Virus record (IMG/VR): IMGVR_UViG_3300034358_000144 | Location: 1-40,353 of that record | From: a virus | DNA length: 40,353 nt | Strand: one strand, 5' to 3' | Shown here: positions 7,604 to 14,836 of the stretch, piece after piece | Layout: every line of letters starts with the position of its first letter | How positions within the stretch are numbered: position 1 is the first letter of the stretch | Made by a program: the position numbers and the translations under genes | Notes under the pieces: model-generated | Databases searched by the model: none | Told to the model about the DNA's origin: nothing | The model's input: only the letters and a program-made list of their open reading frames with translations

Positions 7604-10327
7604 TCAACGGGCGGTGGTGGGGTGGCTGGGGTCCTGGAAAACCCAGCAGTTGACGGTCTTGCCGGCGGCGCCGGAGTTGACCGGTTTGGCGGCGACGAAC
7701 TTGCGGGCCTTCGACGTCTTGAGCAGGCGCTTGAGTTCGTTCATCGAGCAGGGGAGCTGGAGCCGATGCTCGCCGCAACGCTGCTCGAACTGGACGAGGC
7801 TGATCGCGATGACGTCGGCGGTGCGGCTGTGATTGATCGGGTTTTCGGGCGGGTGCTGCATCGCGGCCTCGCGGGCGGCGAAGAAGTCGTAGCGTTCCCA
7901 GAAGAGCACGACGTGGGGATGGTCGCTCTCGGCGAGCCGATGCCGCTCCTCGAGCATCTGCAGGATCAGCTCGTGCGCCTCGGCGACGTCGCGATCGGCG
8001 AGGTTCGTGACGACGAGCCGCATCGCGTCGAGCATCGCCGCGAGCTGTGCGTGGTTCTTGGCGAAGCGGAAATCGCCGCACTTGGGGCGCTTGAGCATTG
8101 CCGCCTCGTGGCGGGCGAAGGCCTCGTAATAGGCCTTTAGAATTGCCTCCTCGCGCCGCACGATATGGATCGGGAAGCCGGAGATATCGGCAATGTCGGC
8201 GGTCTTGAGCCGGTCGGCCGCCGCCCTGCCCGCGGTGCTGAAATAGGCCTTGTCGAAATGCAGCCCCATGAGGCGCTCGCGGAGCGCCGGTGAGCCTTCG
8301 ACGGTGTCATTCTGGGCGATTACGAGGGCGCCGCGGAACGGCGGCTCGAAGGTTTCCATGCCGCCATTGGCGATCGCGCGCGTGCGAACGGCGCGGCCAT
8401 TGTACGCGGTTTTCAACTCGTCCCATTCGAAGCGGCGAGCGTGCGGCGTATCCTGCCCCCGGTCGCCCTCGATCAGCACGACCGGCAGGTTGCCGACCTG
8501 GCCGAGCGTGCGGGCGATGCCGGCGTTGGTCGCCTTGGTCGGATCGAAGCCCTCGTAGCTGGTGCGGCCGACCAGCTTCCACAGGAACTCGAGCAGCGTG
8601 GTCTTGCCCGAGCCGGGGAGGCCGGTGACCTCGAGGAAGGCGAGGCTTTCCTGCTTTTCGCGGATCTGCTCGGCGAACAGGCTCAAGACCCAGAAGGCGA
8701 GCACGACAATCCCGCGGGCGCGGAACGTGGTGACGAGCGACGGCACCCATGAAAGGTCGAGCTTGTCGGGATCGTAGGAGATGCGCAGCAGACGATCGGC
8801 GGTGCGCAGCTTTACCGACTGCTTCCCGAGGACGAAGTAATCTTCCTCGTTGGGTTCGTGGACGCGGCCATTATGGACCGCGATCTCGCCCCATATCCAA
8901 GCGCCGTGATCCTTCGAGTAGCCGGTAAACTGGATCGCCTCGACGAGCCGAATGCTCGACCATTGTCGTTGCATCAGCTTGTCGAGCTGGGGCGTGGAGC
9001 CGGTGAATTGCGCACCAGGTGCGACGCTGGCGAGGCGCTTCTTGAACTCGGCGGCGGCGGCGCAGGCCGCGCCGGAGAAGGTCGCTTTTACGGTCGCGCG
9101 ATCCGACGGGAAGTCGACCTGAAAGAAATAGGCGCCCTCCTCGATATTGGGATCGCGCTGGAAATAGAGCGTGCGGAACGTGCAGTTGGCCAGCTCGTGA
9201 ATTTCGACGGCCTCGCGCGCGGCGCGGTGCCATTGTTGCTCGAACGGCAAGACCATGAACGCCGGATCGGCGCTCTCTAGCATCGCCTGATGCGCGCCCT
9301 GGACGCGGTCGAGCGAGAAGTTCGCCCAGAGCTGGCGCCCGCCAAAGACGATCGGGAACGATGCCTGCTTGTCGCGCTCGTAGAAGAGCAGCGCCTTTTC
9401 GGTCGCGTTGGCGGCGATGGTGACTTCGCCGTTCCAGCGATAGGTCTCGAGGTGCTCGGGCTGCAGGCGATCGCGCTGCCCGAGGTCGTTCCAGTCGAGC
9501 TTGTCGCCGTCGCCGTCGGGCCATGCCTGCGCGGCGCCGGCGATCCAGCCATCGTCGCGGGCGCGCTTCACGAACTTGCGGGTGTATTCGGTGCCGGCCT
9601 TGCCGGGATCGAAAGCGAAGATCAGCTTGGGGCATGGCACGCCGGCGTCGGCGGCGGCGCGCCGCAGCTCGGCGAGCGCGATCTCGGGATAATTGTTGCA
9701 GCTCATCAGCGAGACGGCGGCAAGGCCCGCCTTTTGCGTCAGGTCGATCGCGTCGAAGATGCCCTCGCAAAGCCACAGCTCGGGCGCTGTCGCCAACTGC
9801 TCGACGGTGAAGCCGGGATAGCGCCACCACTGGCCGCGATAGCCGCCGCTGCCGTCCGGCTTCACATAGGAGAAGCGGGCCTTTTGCTTCCCGAAGCGGC
9901 CCGGTTGGTCGATCAACCGTTCCCACCAGGCGCCGCCTGGCAGGGGGAAGCGCACGGTCGCGGAGCCGATATCCCGCTTCTCGTCGCGGTAATATTCCTG
10001 TGAATAGTTGCCGCGCAGGCCCTGCAGGTCGAAGCCGCGGGCGTGGAGCAGATAGGCGTCGGCTGCGGCGTTGGGGGCCTGCGCGGTGCGCACATAGCGC
10101 TTCGACCAATCGTCGAAGATATCGGGATAGAGCTGCTTGACGTGGGTCTCGGCGCCGCAGCGGTTGATGCGGCCGCAGCGCAACACCCATGGGGCGTCGG
10201 CGCGTGCGTAGACCTCGCGCTTGCCGCACGAGTCGCATTTGCCCTCCTGGAGCCAGACACCCTTCGTCTTGAAGCCGTAGTCGCGCTTCAATCGTTCGGT
10301 GACTTCCTTGAGCAGATCGTCGCGCAT
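7604..10327 (-). CDS. Toprim primase-helicase, putative replication initiator
   Basis: A 907-residue replication protein. An N-terminal zinc finger (Cys31, Cys34, Cys51, Cys57) is followed by a Toprim domain with CEGIFDA at about 187-193 and FAFDPGKAG downstream, and then an ATPase domain with Walker A GLPGSGKTT at about 568. This order is that of primase-helicases such as P4 alpha, which prime, unwind and sometimes bind the origin. It replaces the rolling-circle gpA of P2, which is absent from the window. The AAGAG upstream of ATG 10327 is only a weak ribosome site. The region after the ATPase (about 750-907) is unassigned and could hold an origin-binding domain. Confidence 0.88.
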   Translation of the reverse strand: MRDDLLKEVTERLKRDYGFKTKGVWLQEGKCDSCGKREVYARADAPWVLRCGRINRCGAETHVKQLYPDIFDDWSKRYVRTAQAPNAAADAYLLHARGFDLQGLRGNYSQEYYRDEKRDIGSATVRFPLPGGAWWERLIDQPGRFGKQKARFSYVKPDGSGGYRGQWWRYPGFTVEQLATAPELWLCEGIFDAIDLTQKAGLAAVSLMSCNNYPEIALAELRRAAADAGVPCPKLIFAFDPGKAGTEYTRKFVKRARDDGWIAGAAQAWPDGDGDKLDWNDLGQRDRLQPEHLETYRWNGEVTIAANATEKALLFYERDKQASFPIVFGGRQLWANFSLDRVQGAHQAMLESADPAFMVLPFEQQWHRAAREAVEIHELANCTFRTLYFQRDPNIEEGAYFFQVDFPSDRATVKATFSGAACAAAAEFKKRLASVAPGAQFTGSTPQLDKLMQRQWSSIRLVEAIQFTGYSKDHGAWIWGEIAVHNGRVHEPNEEDYFVLGKQSVKLRTADRLLRISYDPDKLDLSWVPSLVTTFRARGIVVLAFWVLSLFAEQIREKQESLAFLEVTGLPGSGKTTLLEFLWKLVGRTSYEGFDPTKATNAGIARTLGQVGNLPVVLIEGDRGQDTPHARRFEWDELKTAYNGRAVRTRAIANGGMETFEPPFRGALVIAQNDTVEGSPALRERLMGLHFDKAYFSTAGRAAADRLKTADIADISGFPIHIVRREEAILKAYYEAFARHEAAMLKRPKCGDFRFAKNHAQLAAMLDAMRLVVTNLADRDVAEAHELILQMLEERHRLAESDHPHVVLFWERYDFFAAREAAMQHPPENPINHSRTADVIAISLVQFEQRCGEHRLQLPCSMNELKRLLKTSKARKFVAAKPVNSGAAGKTVNCWVFQDPSHPTTAR

Positions 10328-10433
10328 GAACTCTTTCGGGCAAGCAGGGTCCGTCCCGGCAGCAGGGGGCTGCCGCCGGGTTGGCGGTGGTCGTGGGGTT
10401 AGGGGCGGGTCGCGCGGCCGAGGCCGCTAGGTG
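10328..10433 (-). other. Non-coding leader of the primase gene with hairpin
   Basis: This is a 106-bp gap between the Ogr-like gene and the primase-helicase gene. Positions 10355-10380 form a GC-rich hairpin: CCCGGCAGC pairs with GCTGCC-GCCGGG with a three-base bulge. There is no T-run, so it is not a classical terminator; it could attenuate or stabilise the early transcript. No convincing promoter was seen. Confidence 0.35.
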
Positions 10434-10790
10434 CTAACCGCTCATGTTGGCACCCGCGTCCCCTGGATTGGGTTCGCCGGGATCGTTGGCCGGGGCCTTG
10501 TGATCATCGTTGCCATGCTGCGGACCCACCCTGCGAAAGCCCGGCGGGCTGATCGGCAGGTGGACCGCAGCGTTCGGCATCGCGCTCGGCACCAAGGTTC
10601 GGATGATGACGAGCTGCGCGACGAAGGTATGGCCGCAAAGCTCGTTGTCGCAGCGGAAACGAAGTTCTCGCGAGAGCAGCGTCTCCGACTCGCTTCCTCG
10701 GACAATTGCCCGAGAGCTGCAGTGCGGGCACGCGATCGTCGCGCCCTTGGGGGTTTTGGCCCCCTTCATAGATGTTTCAGGCGGTATCAT
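10434..10790 (-). CDS. ogr: Ogr/Delta-like zinc-finger late-gene activator
   Basis: A 118-residue protein from ATG 10790 (the frame is open further upstream, but that part overlaps the preceding gene). Cys21-x2-Cys24-x22-Cys47-x4-Cys52 has exactly the spacing of P2 Ogr and P4 Delta, including the following HTFVAQ and a hydrophobic LVIIRTL. Ogr/Delta proteins bind inverted repeats upstream of P2-family late promoters and recruit RNA polymerase. Unlike P2, where ogr follows gene D, this copy sits early in the leftward operon between HTH regulators and the primase. Its expected targets are the three inverted repeats at 20663, 27836 and 34415. The C-terminal 50 residues are a disordered-looking extension. 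Confidence 0.85.
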   Translation of the reverse strand: MIPPETSMKGAKTPKGATIACPHCSSRAIVRGSESETLLSRELRFRCDNELCGHTFVAQLVIIRTLVPSAMPNAAVHLPISPPGFRRVGPQHGNDDHKAPANDPGEPNPGDAGANMSG

Positions 10791-11280
10791 GGGCTCCCCC
10801 ACATCTTTCCGCCGGCAGCCCCGCGCTGCCGGATCGGAAACTGGAAAGGCGCCGCACCAGGACCGCCATCGCGGTACGCGCTTCAATTGCTTGTCTGAGA
10901 GCGCGGTAAACCGCGCGTTGGCTGGCACCGGGCCGAGCGATCGCCATGCTGGTCGCGACCGCCTCACCAGCTTCGCGCGCGGCCTCGGCGATCTCGTCGG
11001 CCAGTGCGTCTCGCGAGGCCGTCAGGCGCGCGACCTCGATCTCGAGCAGCTTGGCATAGGTGTCGTGGAAAGGTGCGCCCTCGCCGCCGGCGGCGACATA
11101 GGCAGCGTCGAGCGCCACGGCCTGCAGGAGCGTCGGGCAGGCGCGTCCCTCGGGATGCGACCATTTGTAGATCAGCCGGGCGCTGCGCCGCACGACGCGC
11201 GCCATGGGCGGCACACCGAGGCGACCCGAGATAAGCGTCACGGCGTGGGGAAAGCTGAGGGGCGCGCGCTCGATCGTCAC
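10777..11280 (-). CDS. HTH-containing early regulatory protein
   Basis: A 167-residue protein from GTG 11280, overlapping the upstream stop (GTGA). Residues about 10-60 (FPHAVTLISGRLGVPPMARVVRRSARLIYKWSHPE) have the layout of a helix-turn-helix with a recognition helix around RRSARLIYKWS. The rest is a long helical region rich in Ala, Glu and Arg, consistent with oligomerisation. It lies between the Cro-like gene and ogr, the position of a CII- or Cox-like regulator. Its 3' end overlaps the ogr start by 14 bp. Confidence 0.65.
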   Translation of the reverse strand: MTIERAPLSFPHAVTLISGRLGVPPMARVVRRSARLIYKWSHPEGRACPTLLQAVALDAAYVAAGGEGAPFHDTYAKLLEIEVARLTASRDALADEIAEAAREAGEAVATSMAIARPGASQRAVYRALRQAIEARTAMAVLVRRLSSFRSGSAGLPAERCGGAHDTA

Positions 11281-11618
11281 GGCATCGCCTCGCGGTGCAA
11301 AACGGCGGGCCGATCGCACGCGACGATCGGCCCGCCGTTCCTTACGACGCTGGCGGTGGGGGCGTCAGGGGCAGCGTCGTGGGGAAAGAAGTCGGGTTGC
11401 TCTTCGAACCCGGCGGGAACACCGTTCGGGAAGATGATGTGCATCGCAGTGATCGGCAGGTGCAACCGCCGGGCAGCGATGAGAACGAGCGGCTGCTTGG
11501 TCGCCGGAATGCGTCCGTGATTCTTCCAATCCTGGACGGTCGAGGCGCGCTCGCCAAGTTCGCGGGCCATCGGGCGGATGCCGTCGAAGAGGTCGAACAA
11601 GGTGTTGTCGCTGCTCAT
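11277..11618 (-). CDS. Cro-like HTH regulator (carph-isopro type)
   Basis: A 113-residue protein, first gene of the leftward early operon, divergent from the repressor. The N-terminal domain (DLFDGIRPMARELGERASTVQDWKNHGRIPATKQPLVLIAARRL) has an HTH with recognition helix STVQDWKN and the conserved IP that follows it, as in small phage Cro/carph-isopro regulators. It probably binds the CGGATT-containing operators at 11629-11693 to switch between lysis and lysogeny. The C-terminal 45 residues look disordered. The role is inferred from position and domain. Confidence 0.75.
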   Translation of the reverse strand: MSSDNTLFDLFDGIRPMARELGERASTVQDWKNHGRIPATKQPLVLIAARRLHLPITAMHIIFPNGVPAGFEEQPDFFPHDAAPDAPTASVVRNGGPIVACDRPAVLHREAMP

Positions 11619-11704
11619 GGTTCGGGGGTGTACGGATTCTCAGTACGCAATGCAATAGCAAAATCCGTACAGACATTGTGCGGATTTTCCGCAAGGTGAA
11701 TGGG
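11619..11704. promoter_or_regulatory. Immunity operator/promoter region
   Basis: This intergenic region lies between divergent Cro-like and repressor genes. A perfect 10-bp inverted repeat, TGTACGGATT (11629-11638) and AATCCGTACA (11662-11671), and a second palindrome, TGCGGA-TTT-TCCGCA (11679-11693), share the half-site CGGATT. These are good candidates for the operators of the two regulators. Leftward and rightward promoters must lie here, but I could not assign -10/-35 boxes with confidence. Confidence 0.6.
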
Positions 11705-12229
11705 GTGCCGACGTCCACAGCCTTGAAGAAAATTCGCGAGCGTGCTGAGCCGAAATTGTCGGTGCGCGGCGTTGCCGCGGCTCTCGGTATGACACCGTCA
11801 AAATACGCGCACTATGAAGACGCGCGGAAGTTCAAGAAGCCGTTCCTCCCAATGGAACTGGTGCGATCCCTCGTACCGATCCTTACGGCACGCGGCATTC
11901 CCGAAGCCGAGGTTCTGGCGCTGGCAGGAGTCGACGCGGAGGCGGGCGAGGTGGTGCCGCTTCCTCGGCTGCCCGAGATGCAGTTCGTGACGCTGCAGGT
12001 GGCGCTCCCTAGTGAAGCCGCGCTGGCGCGGATGTTCGAAGGGCTGCTGCGACCGATCGACCGTGGAACACCGGTGGCCGAACTCGCTCAAATTCTCGCT
12101 CGGCGGCTGCCAACTGGTCTTGCGCAGCTTCGAGACCTGATGCCCGCGCACCTAGCGAGCGATCGCGGTGAAGCCGCTCGACCTCCCGCCACAGATCGTC
12201 CCGAACAGCCGCCATCACGGCGCACATGA
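11678..12229 (+). CDS. Lysogeny repressor, CI/XRE-like
   Basis: The only early-side regulator transcribed rightward, 183 residues from GTG 11678 or 174 from GTG 11705. The later start is preferred by an AAGG seven bases upstream and because the operator palindrome at 11679-11693 would otherwise be coding. The HTH spans KLSVRGVAAALGMTPSKYAHYED, near the N-terminus. A C-terminal part (QFVTLQVALPSEAALARMFEGLL) is probably for oligomerisation. There is no Ser/Lys peptidase dyad of the LexA/CI type that I can see. By position it should keep the prophage silent by binding the CGGATT operators. The far C-terminus is Pro/Arg-rich and antisense to another ORF. Confidence 0.72.
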   Translation: MRIFRKVNGVPTSTALKKIRERAEPKLSVRGVAAALGMTPSKYAHYEDARKFKKPFLPMELVRSLVPILTARGIPEAEVLALAGVDAEAGEVVPLPRLPEMQFVTLQVALPSEAALARMFEGLLRPIDRGTPVAELAQILARRLPTGLAQLRDLMPAHLASDRGEAARPPATDRPEQPPSRRT

Positions 12230-12335
12230 CATCGCATTTCGGGCAGGCCAGTTCGCACCCTGGCGTAAGTCGAAAAACGGGCTTGGACAATTCTCGCGAC
12301 TCGATTCGTGTTCCTGTTACGTTCTGATTGGCCAT
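12009..12335 (-). CDS. Possible antisense ORF with Cys motif, tail-to-tail with repressor
   Basis: A minus-strand reading frame of 108 residues from ATG 12335 contains ELACPKCDVMCAVM and then an amphipathic helix (DDLWREVERLHRDR, AAQDQLAAAEREFERV). The first 60 residues look like a real zinc-type protein and cover a stretch (12230-12335) otherwise without a gene. The remainder overlaps the repressor 3' end for 221 bp. I saw no strong ribosome site. It may be a genuine convergent overlapping gene or a chance frame. Confidence 0.3.
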   Translation of the reverse strand: MANQNVTGTRIESRELSKPVFRLTPGCELACPKCDVMCAVMAAVRDDLWREVERLHRDRSLGARASGLEAAQDQLAAAEREFERVRPPVFHGRSVAAALRTSAPARLH

Positions 12336-12374
12336 TTTGGTTCTTGTAGGAAAACGGTTTTTTTGAGGGGCTTT

Positions 12375-13178
12375 ATGGAAGAGGGCAGGAAGGCCGGCCA
12401 ATGGCGGCTGATCGGCGCGTGGACGTGGACGGTGATCGCGCTTTTCAGCGTCGTCGGTTCGCTCACCGACGGGCTAATTCTCGCCGCAGTGCTCTTGGCG
12501 GCATCGACACTGCTGACGGCCCCGTTCCTCGCCGAGCAGCGGGCGCGGTATCTGTCGCCGAAAGCATCCCTCTGGGCGGCGGTGGTGACGGGCGTAATGG
12601 GCATGGCGCTGATCGGCGCCGCGCAGCCGTCGAAGCCTACGCCCGCGCCTCCTGCGCCCCAAGGCGCGACGGCCGCCGCCGCGGCCTCGCCGACGCCGGC
12701 GCCGACGCCGGTCGCTTCCGCCACAGCGAAGGCAGAATTTCGCGCGCTCTACGATCAATTGCTGAGCATCGCCAATGGCTGCGACGACTCGAGCGCGAAG
12801 GCGACCGAGGCCGTGCAACAGGTCGCGAAGGGGAGAAGCAACCGATACCAAGCCTATGCGATCGCCACCGATGCGAAGCGGGCGTGCGCAGACGCCGGTC
12901 AAAGTCTCGGTGAGTTGACGGTGCCAGCATCACTCCCGGCGGATCAACAGGCCAAGATGCGGGAAGGGCTCGGCCAATGCCGGGAGGCCTATGGTTTCCG
13001 GGAGAGCGCGCTTTCGACGATGTTGACGGTGCTCGACGGGGACGAGCGCCCGTCGCAGGTGCAGGCATTCAAGGATCAAGCTCAAACTGCACAGCTAGGC
13101 GTGCTGCAGTGCGTGGCGGTTTTCCTCACCGTCGGGCAGACGATCGGCGTCGACCTTATGCCGAGAGAGAAAAAATAG
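12375..13178 (+). CDS. Three-TM membrane protein, candidate lysogenic-conversion gene
   Basis: A 267-residue protein from ATG 12375, with GAGGGG about five bases upstream. Three hydrophobic segments are visible (about 12-30, 33-52 and 66-83), then a Pro/Ala-rich linker (about 85-118), then a helical domain of 145 residues with four cysteines (CDDS, ACAD, QCRE, LQCV). It is expressed with or just after the repressor, outside the lytic operons. That is where P2-type phages keep cargo genes such as superinfection exclusion or anti-phage genes. No known family is recognised; the function is inferred from position only. Confidence 0.65.
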   Translation: MEEGRKAGQWRLIGAWTWTVIALFSVVGSLTDGLILAAVLLAASTLLTAPFLAEQRARYLSPKASLWAAVVTGVMGMALIGAAQPSKPTPAPPAPQGATAAAAASPTPAPTPVASATAKAEFRALYDQLLSIANGCDDSSAKATEAVQQVAKGRSNRYQAYAIATDAKRACADAGQSLGELTVPASLPADQQAKMREGLGQCREAYGFRESALSTMLTVLDGDERPSQVQAFKDQAQTAQLGVLQCVAVFLTVGQTIGVDLMPREKK

Positions 13179-13187
13179 AGCAGGTGC

Positions 13188-13382
13188 TCAATAGGCGGGC
13201 GCGTCCGACAACGGGGTGATCCAACTCCGCGTCAGCGCGTCAAATCGCTGGCTGGCCGCCGCTCGAAGCCGCTCGCAAGCCAGGCCCTCTTCGACCGTCG
13301 GGGCGGTTGAGATGCGGGCGTGCGCTAGCTCTTGAAGCTGCCACAGGCGCCTAATTCGGCCATTCGCGGCGGGGTCGCCCAT
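13188..13382 (-). CDS. Small helical protein downstream of gene D
   Basis: A 64-residue protein whose ATG (13382) has GGAGG five bases upstream, a strong ribosome site that argues for a real gene. The sequence is helical and charged (RIRRLWQLQELAHARISTA...), with no cysteines or TM segments. It is the last gene of the leftward tail operon and converges with the membrane-protein gene with only 9 bp between. It has no recognisable homologue. Confidence 0.55.
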   Translation of the reverse strand: MGDPAANGRIRRLWQLQELAHARISTAPTVEEGLACERLRAAASQRFDALTRSWITPLSDAPAY

Positions 13383-13449
13383 GATCGCCTCCGAGAAAAT
13401 GATATGGCAGCTTGTAGCACATCCGCCGCCTCGGGCCGAATCGGTGGCG

Positions 13450-14448
13450 TTAAGGCGCGCGCTCGAGCTTCACCTGCTGCGTATAGCCGCGATCGGAGAG
13501 CGTGTGCGTCACCTCGCTCACCAGCCAGGAGACGGCGTCGATCTCGGCCTTGAATCCGACCAGCTTGACCTTGCGCTCGGGCGCGATCCCTTGCTGTCCG
13601 AGGGCGAGGTTATAGTCGAAGGTGACGGGCTGGCGGGTGGCGCGTCGATGCGCAGATTTCGCGGCCGTTCGAGCGTGCCCCTCGCTGGCATAGGTGCGCG
13701 AAAGGCGGCGGGCGCCGCCCGCCTTGCCAACGGTGACGTCGTGCCGGCGCGCCTGGCGACGGTCATGATAGGACGCGGTGACGCCCTCCGACTCCTCGCG
13801 CTTGGCGATGCGATAGCTATGCTGGTCGCCATCGCGCCGGCGCAGGGTGAGCGAAGGGATCGCCTTGCCGGTCGTGGTTTGTCCGGCGCCTACGGGCGAG
13901 AAGATCAGCGCACCCCGCTTCACGGTTGCGACGGCGTCGTGCTCGCGGCCTAGGCGGCGCATGAGGGCCATGTCGCTCTCCCGGCTCTGGATAACCGACT
14001 TGAGCGCGATCGACGCCAGGGCGGGCGCCACGCGGGGCGTGAGGCCGTTCCGGCGGGCAACCTCGCTGATCACCGTGCCGAGCGTAATATCGTGCCAGCT
14101 CTTGGCTCGCCGGTTGCGTAGCTCGCTGGTGAAGTCGGCCGAGCGACCCTTGATCGAAATCTGATCGGGCGAACCCTTGTGCTCGACCTCGTCGACCTTG
14201 AACGATCCCTTGTCGACGAGCCCCGCAGTTACCTCGCTGCCCTGTAGCCACCCGATCTGGACGTGCAGGACGGCCCCCGCCTTGGGGAGCGCCATCTTAC
14301 CGTCGCTGTCGTCGATCACCAGCTCGAGCTGGTCGGCCTCGCCGCCACGCTTCTCGCTAATCGTGAGCGACATAAGCCGCGGGCGAATCTTGGAGGTGAG
14401 ATCGACGCCGTCGAGGGTAACGCGCAGATCCGGAATGTTATTAGGCAT
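13450..14448 (-). CDS. D: Tail protein D (late control protein, baseplate hub)
   Basis: A 332-residue homologue of P2 gpD, the baseplate hub protein (gp27-like) around the spike. Characteristic stretches are the N-terminal LRVTLDGVDLTSKIRPRLMSLTISEKRGGEADQ (split beta-barrel), IKGRSADFTSEL and FMALMRR-like SDMALMRRLGREH. The start ATG 14448 overlaps the gpU stop by 8 bp (ATGCCTAA). An in-frame upstream ATG exists but lies inside U. Genes T-U-D follow each other as in P2. Confidence 0.9.
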   Translation of the reverse strand: MPNNIPDLRVTLDGVDLTSKIRPRLMSLTISEKRGGEADQLELVIDDSDGKMALPKAGAVLHVQIGWLQGSEVTAGLVDKGSFKVDEVEHKGSPDQISIKGRSADFTSELRNRRAKSWHDITLGTVISEVARRNGLTPRVAPALASIALKSVIQSRESDMALMRRLGREHDAVATVKRGALIFSPVGAGQTTTGKAIPSLTLRRRDGDQHSYRIAKREESEGVTASYHDRRQARRHDVTVGKAGGARRLSRTYASEGHARTAAKSAHRRATRQPVTFDYNLALGQQGIAPERKVKLVGFKAEIDAVSWLVSEVTHTLSDRGYTQQVKLERAP

Positions 14449-14836
14449 TGGGCGGCTCGTCGGCGGCGCGCAGGAGGTCAATGCCGAAATCGATTCGGCG
14501 CGGCGTCCCGTCGGGAAGGATATGCTTGTGGCGCTCGTCGATCGCGGTGATGACGAAATTGCCGTAGATGCGGCCCGTGGCGTCGACCAGGGCGTGAGAC
14601 TCGCCGGTGCCGGCCATGTCGCGCAGCTCGTCGAGCGAGACGCGACCGTCGCACAGCTCCGCCATGGCGCTACCGTTGAGCGAAACGGTCTCCGTGCCTG
14701 GGCCGAGGAACTGCAGCGCGTCGCGCGCGCCGATGCGCGGATTGCCCGCGTGCTTCCAGTCGGAGCGCACCTGCAGCTCGTCGTGCAGGAGCTTGTCGAT
14801 CGCGAAGACGAACATGCCCAGCGATAGGAGGTTCAT
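14441..14836 (-). CDS. U: Tail protein U
   Basis: A 131-residue P2 gpU-family protein, the tail terminator in P2-like myophages. The opening MNLLSLGMFVFAID and the segment RIYGNFVITAIDERHKHILPDG, then RRIDFGIDLLRA, match the family. The ATG (14836) overlaps the stop of gene T as ATGA, giving translational coupling. Confidence 0.9.
   Translation of the reverse strand: MNLLSLGMFVFAIDKLLHDELQVRSDWKHAGNPRIGARDALQFLGPGTETVSLNGSAMAELCDGRVSLDELRDMAGTGESHALVDATGRIYGNFVITAIDERHKHILPDGTPRRIDFGIDLLRAADEPPNA

Noticed and set aside
8871-10343. A 490-codon minus-strand frame overlapping the primase-helicase
   Set aside because: Arg-rich composition without motifs; it is the +1 shadow of the zinc-finger/Toprim gene.
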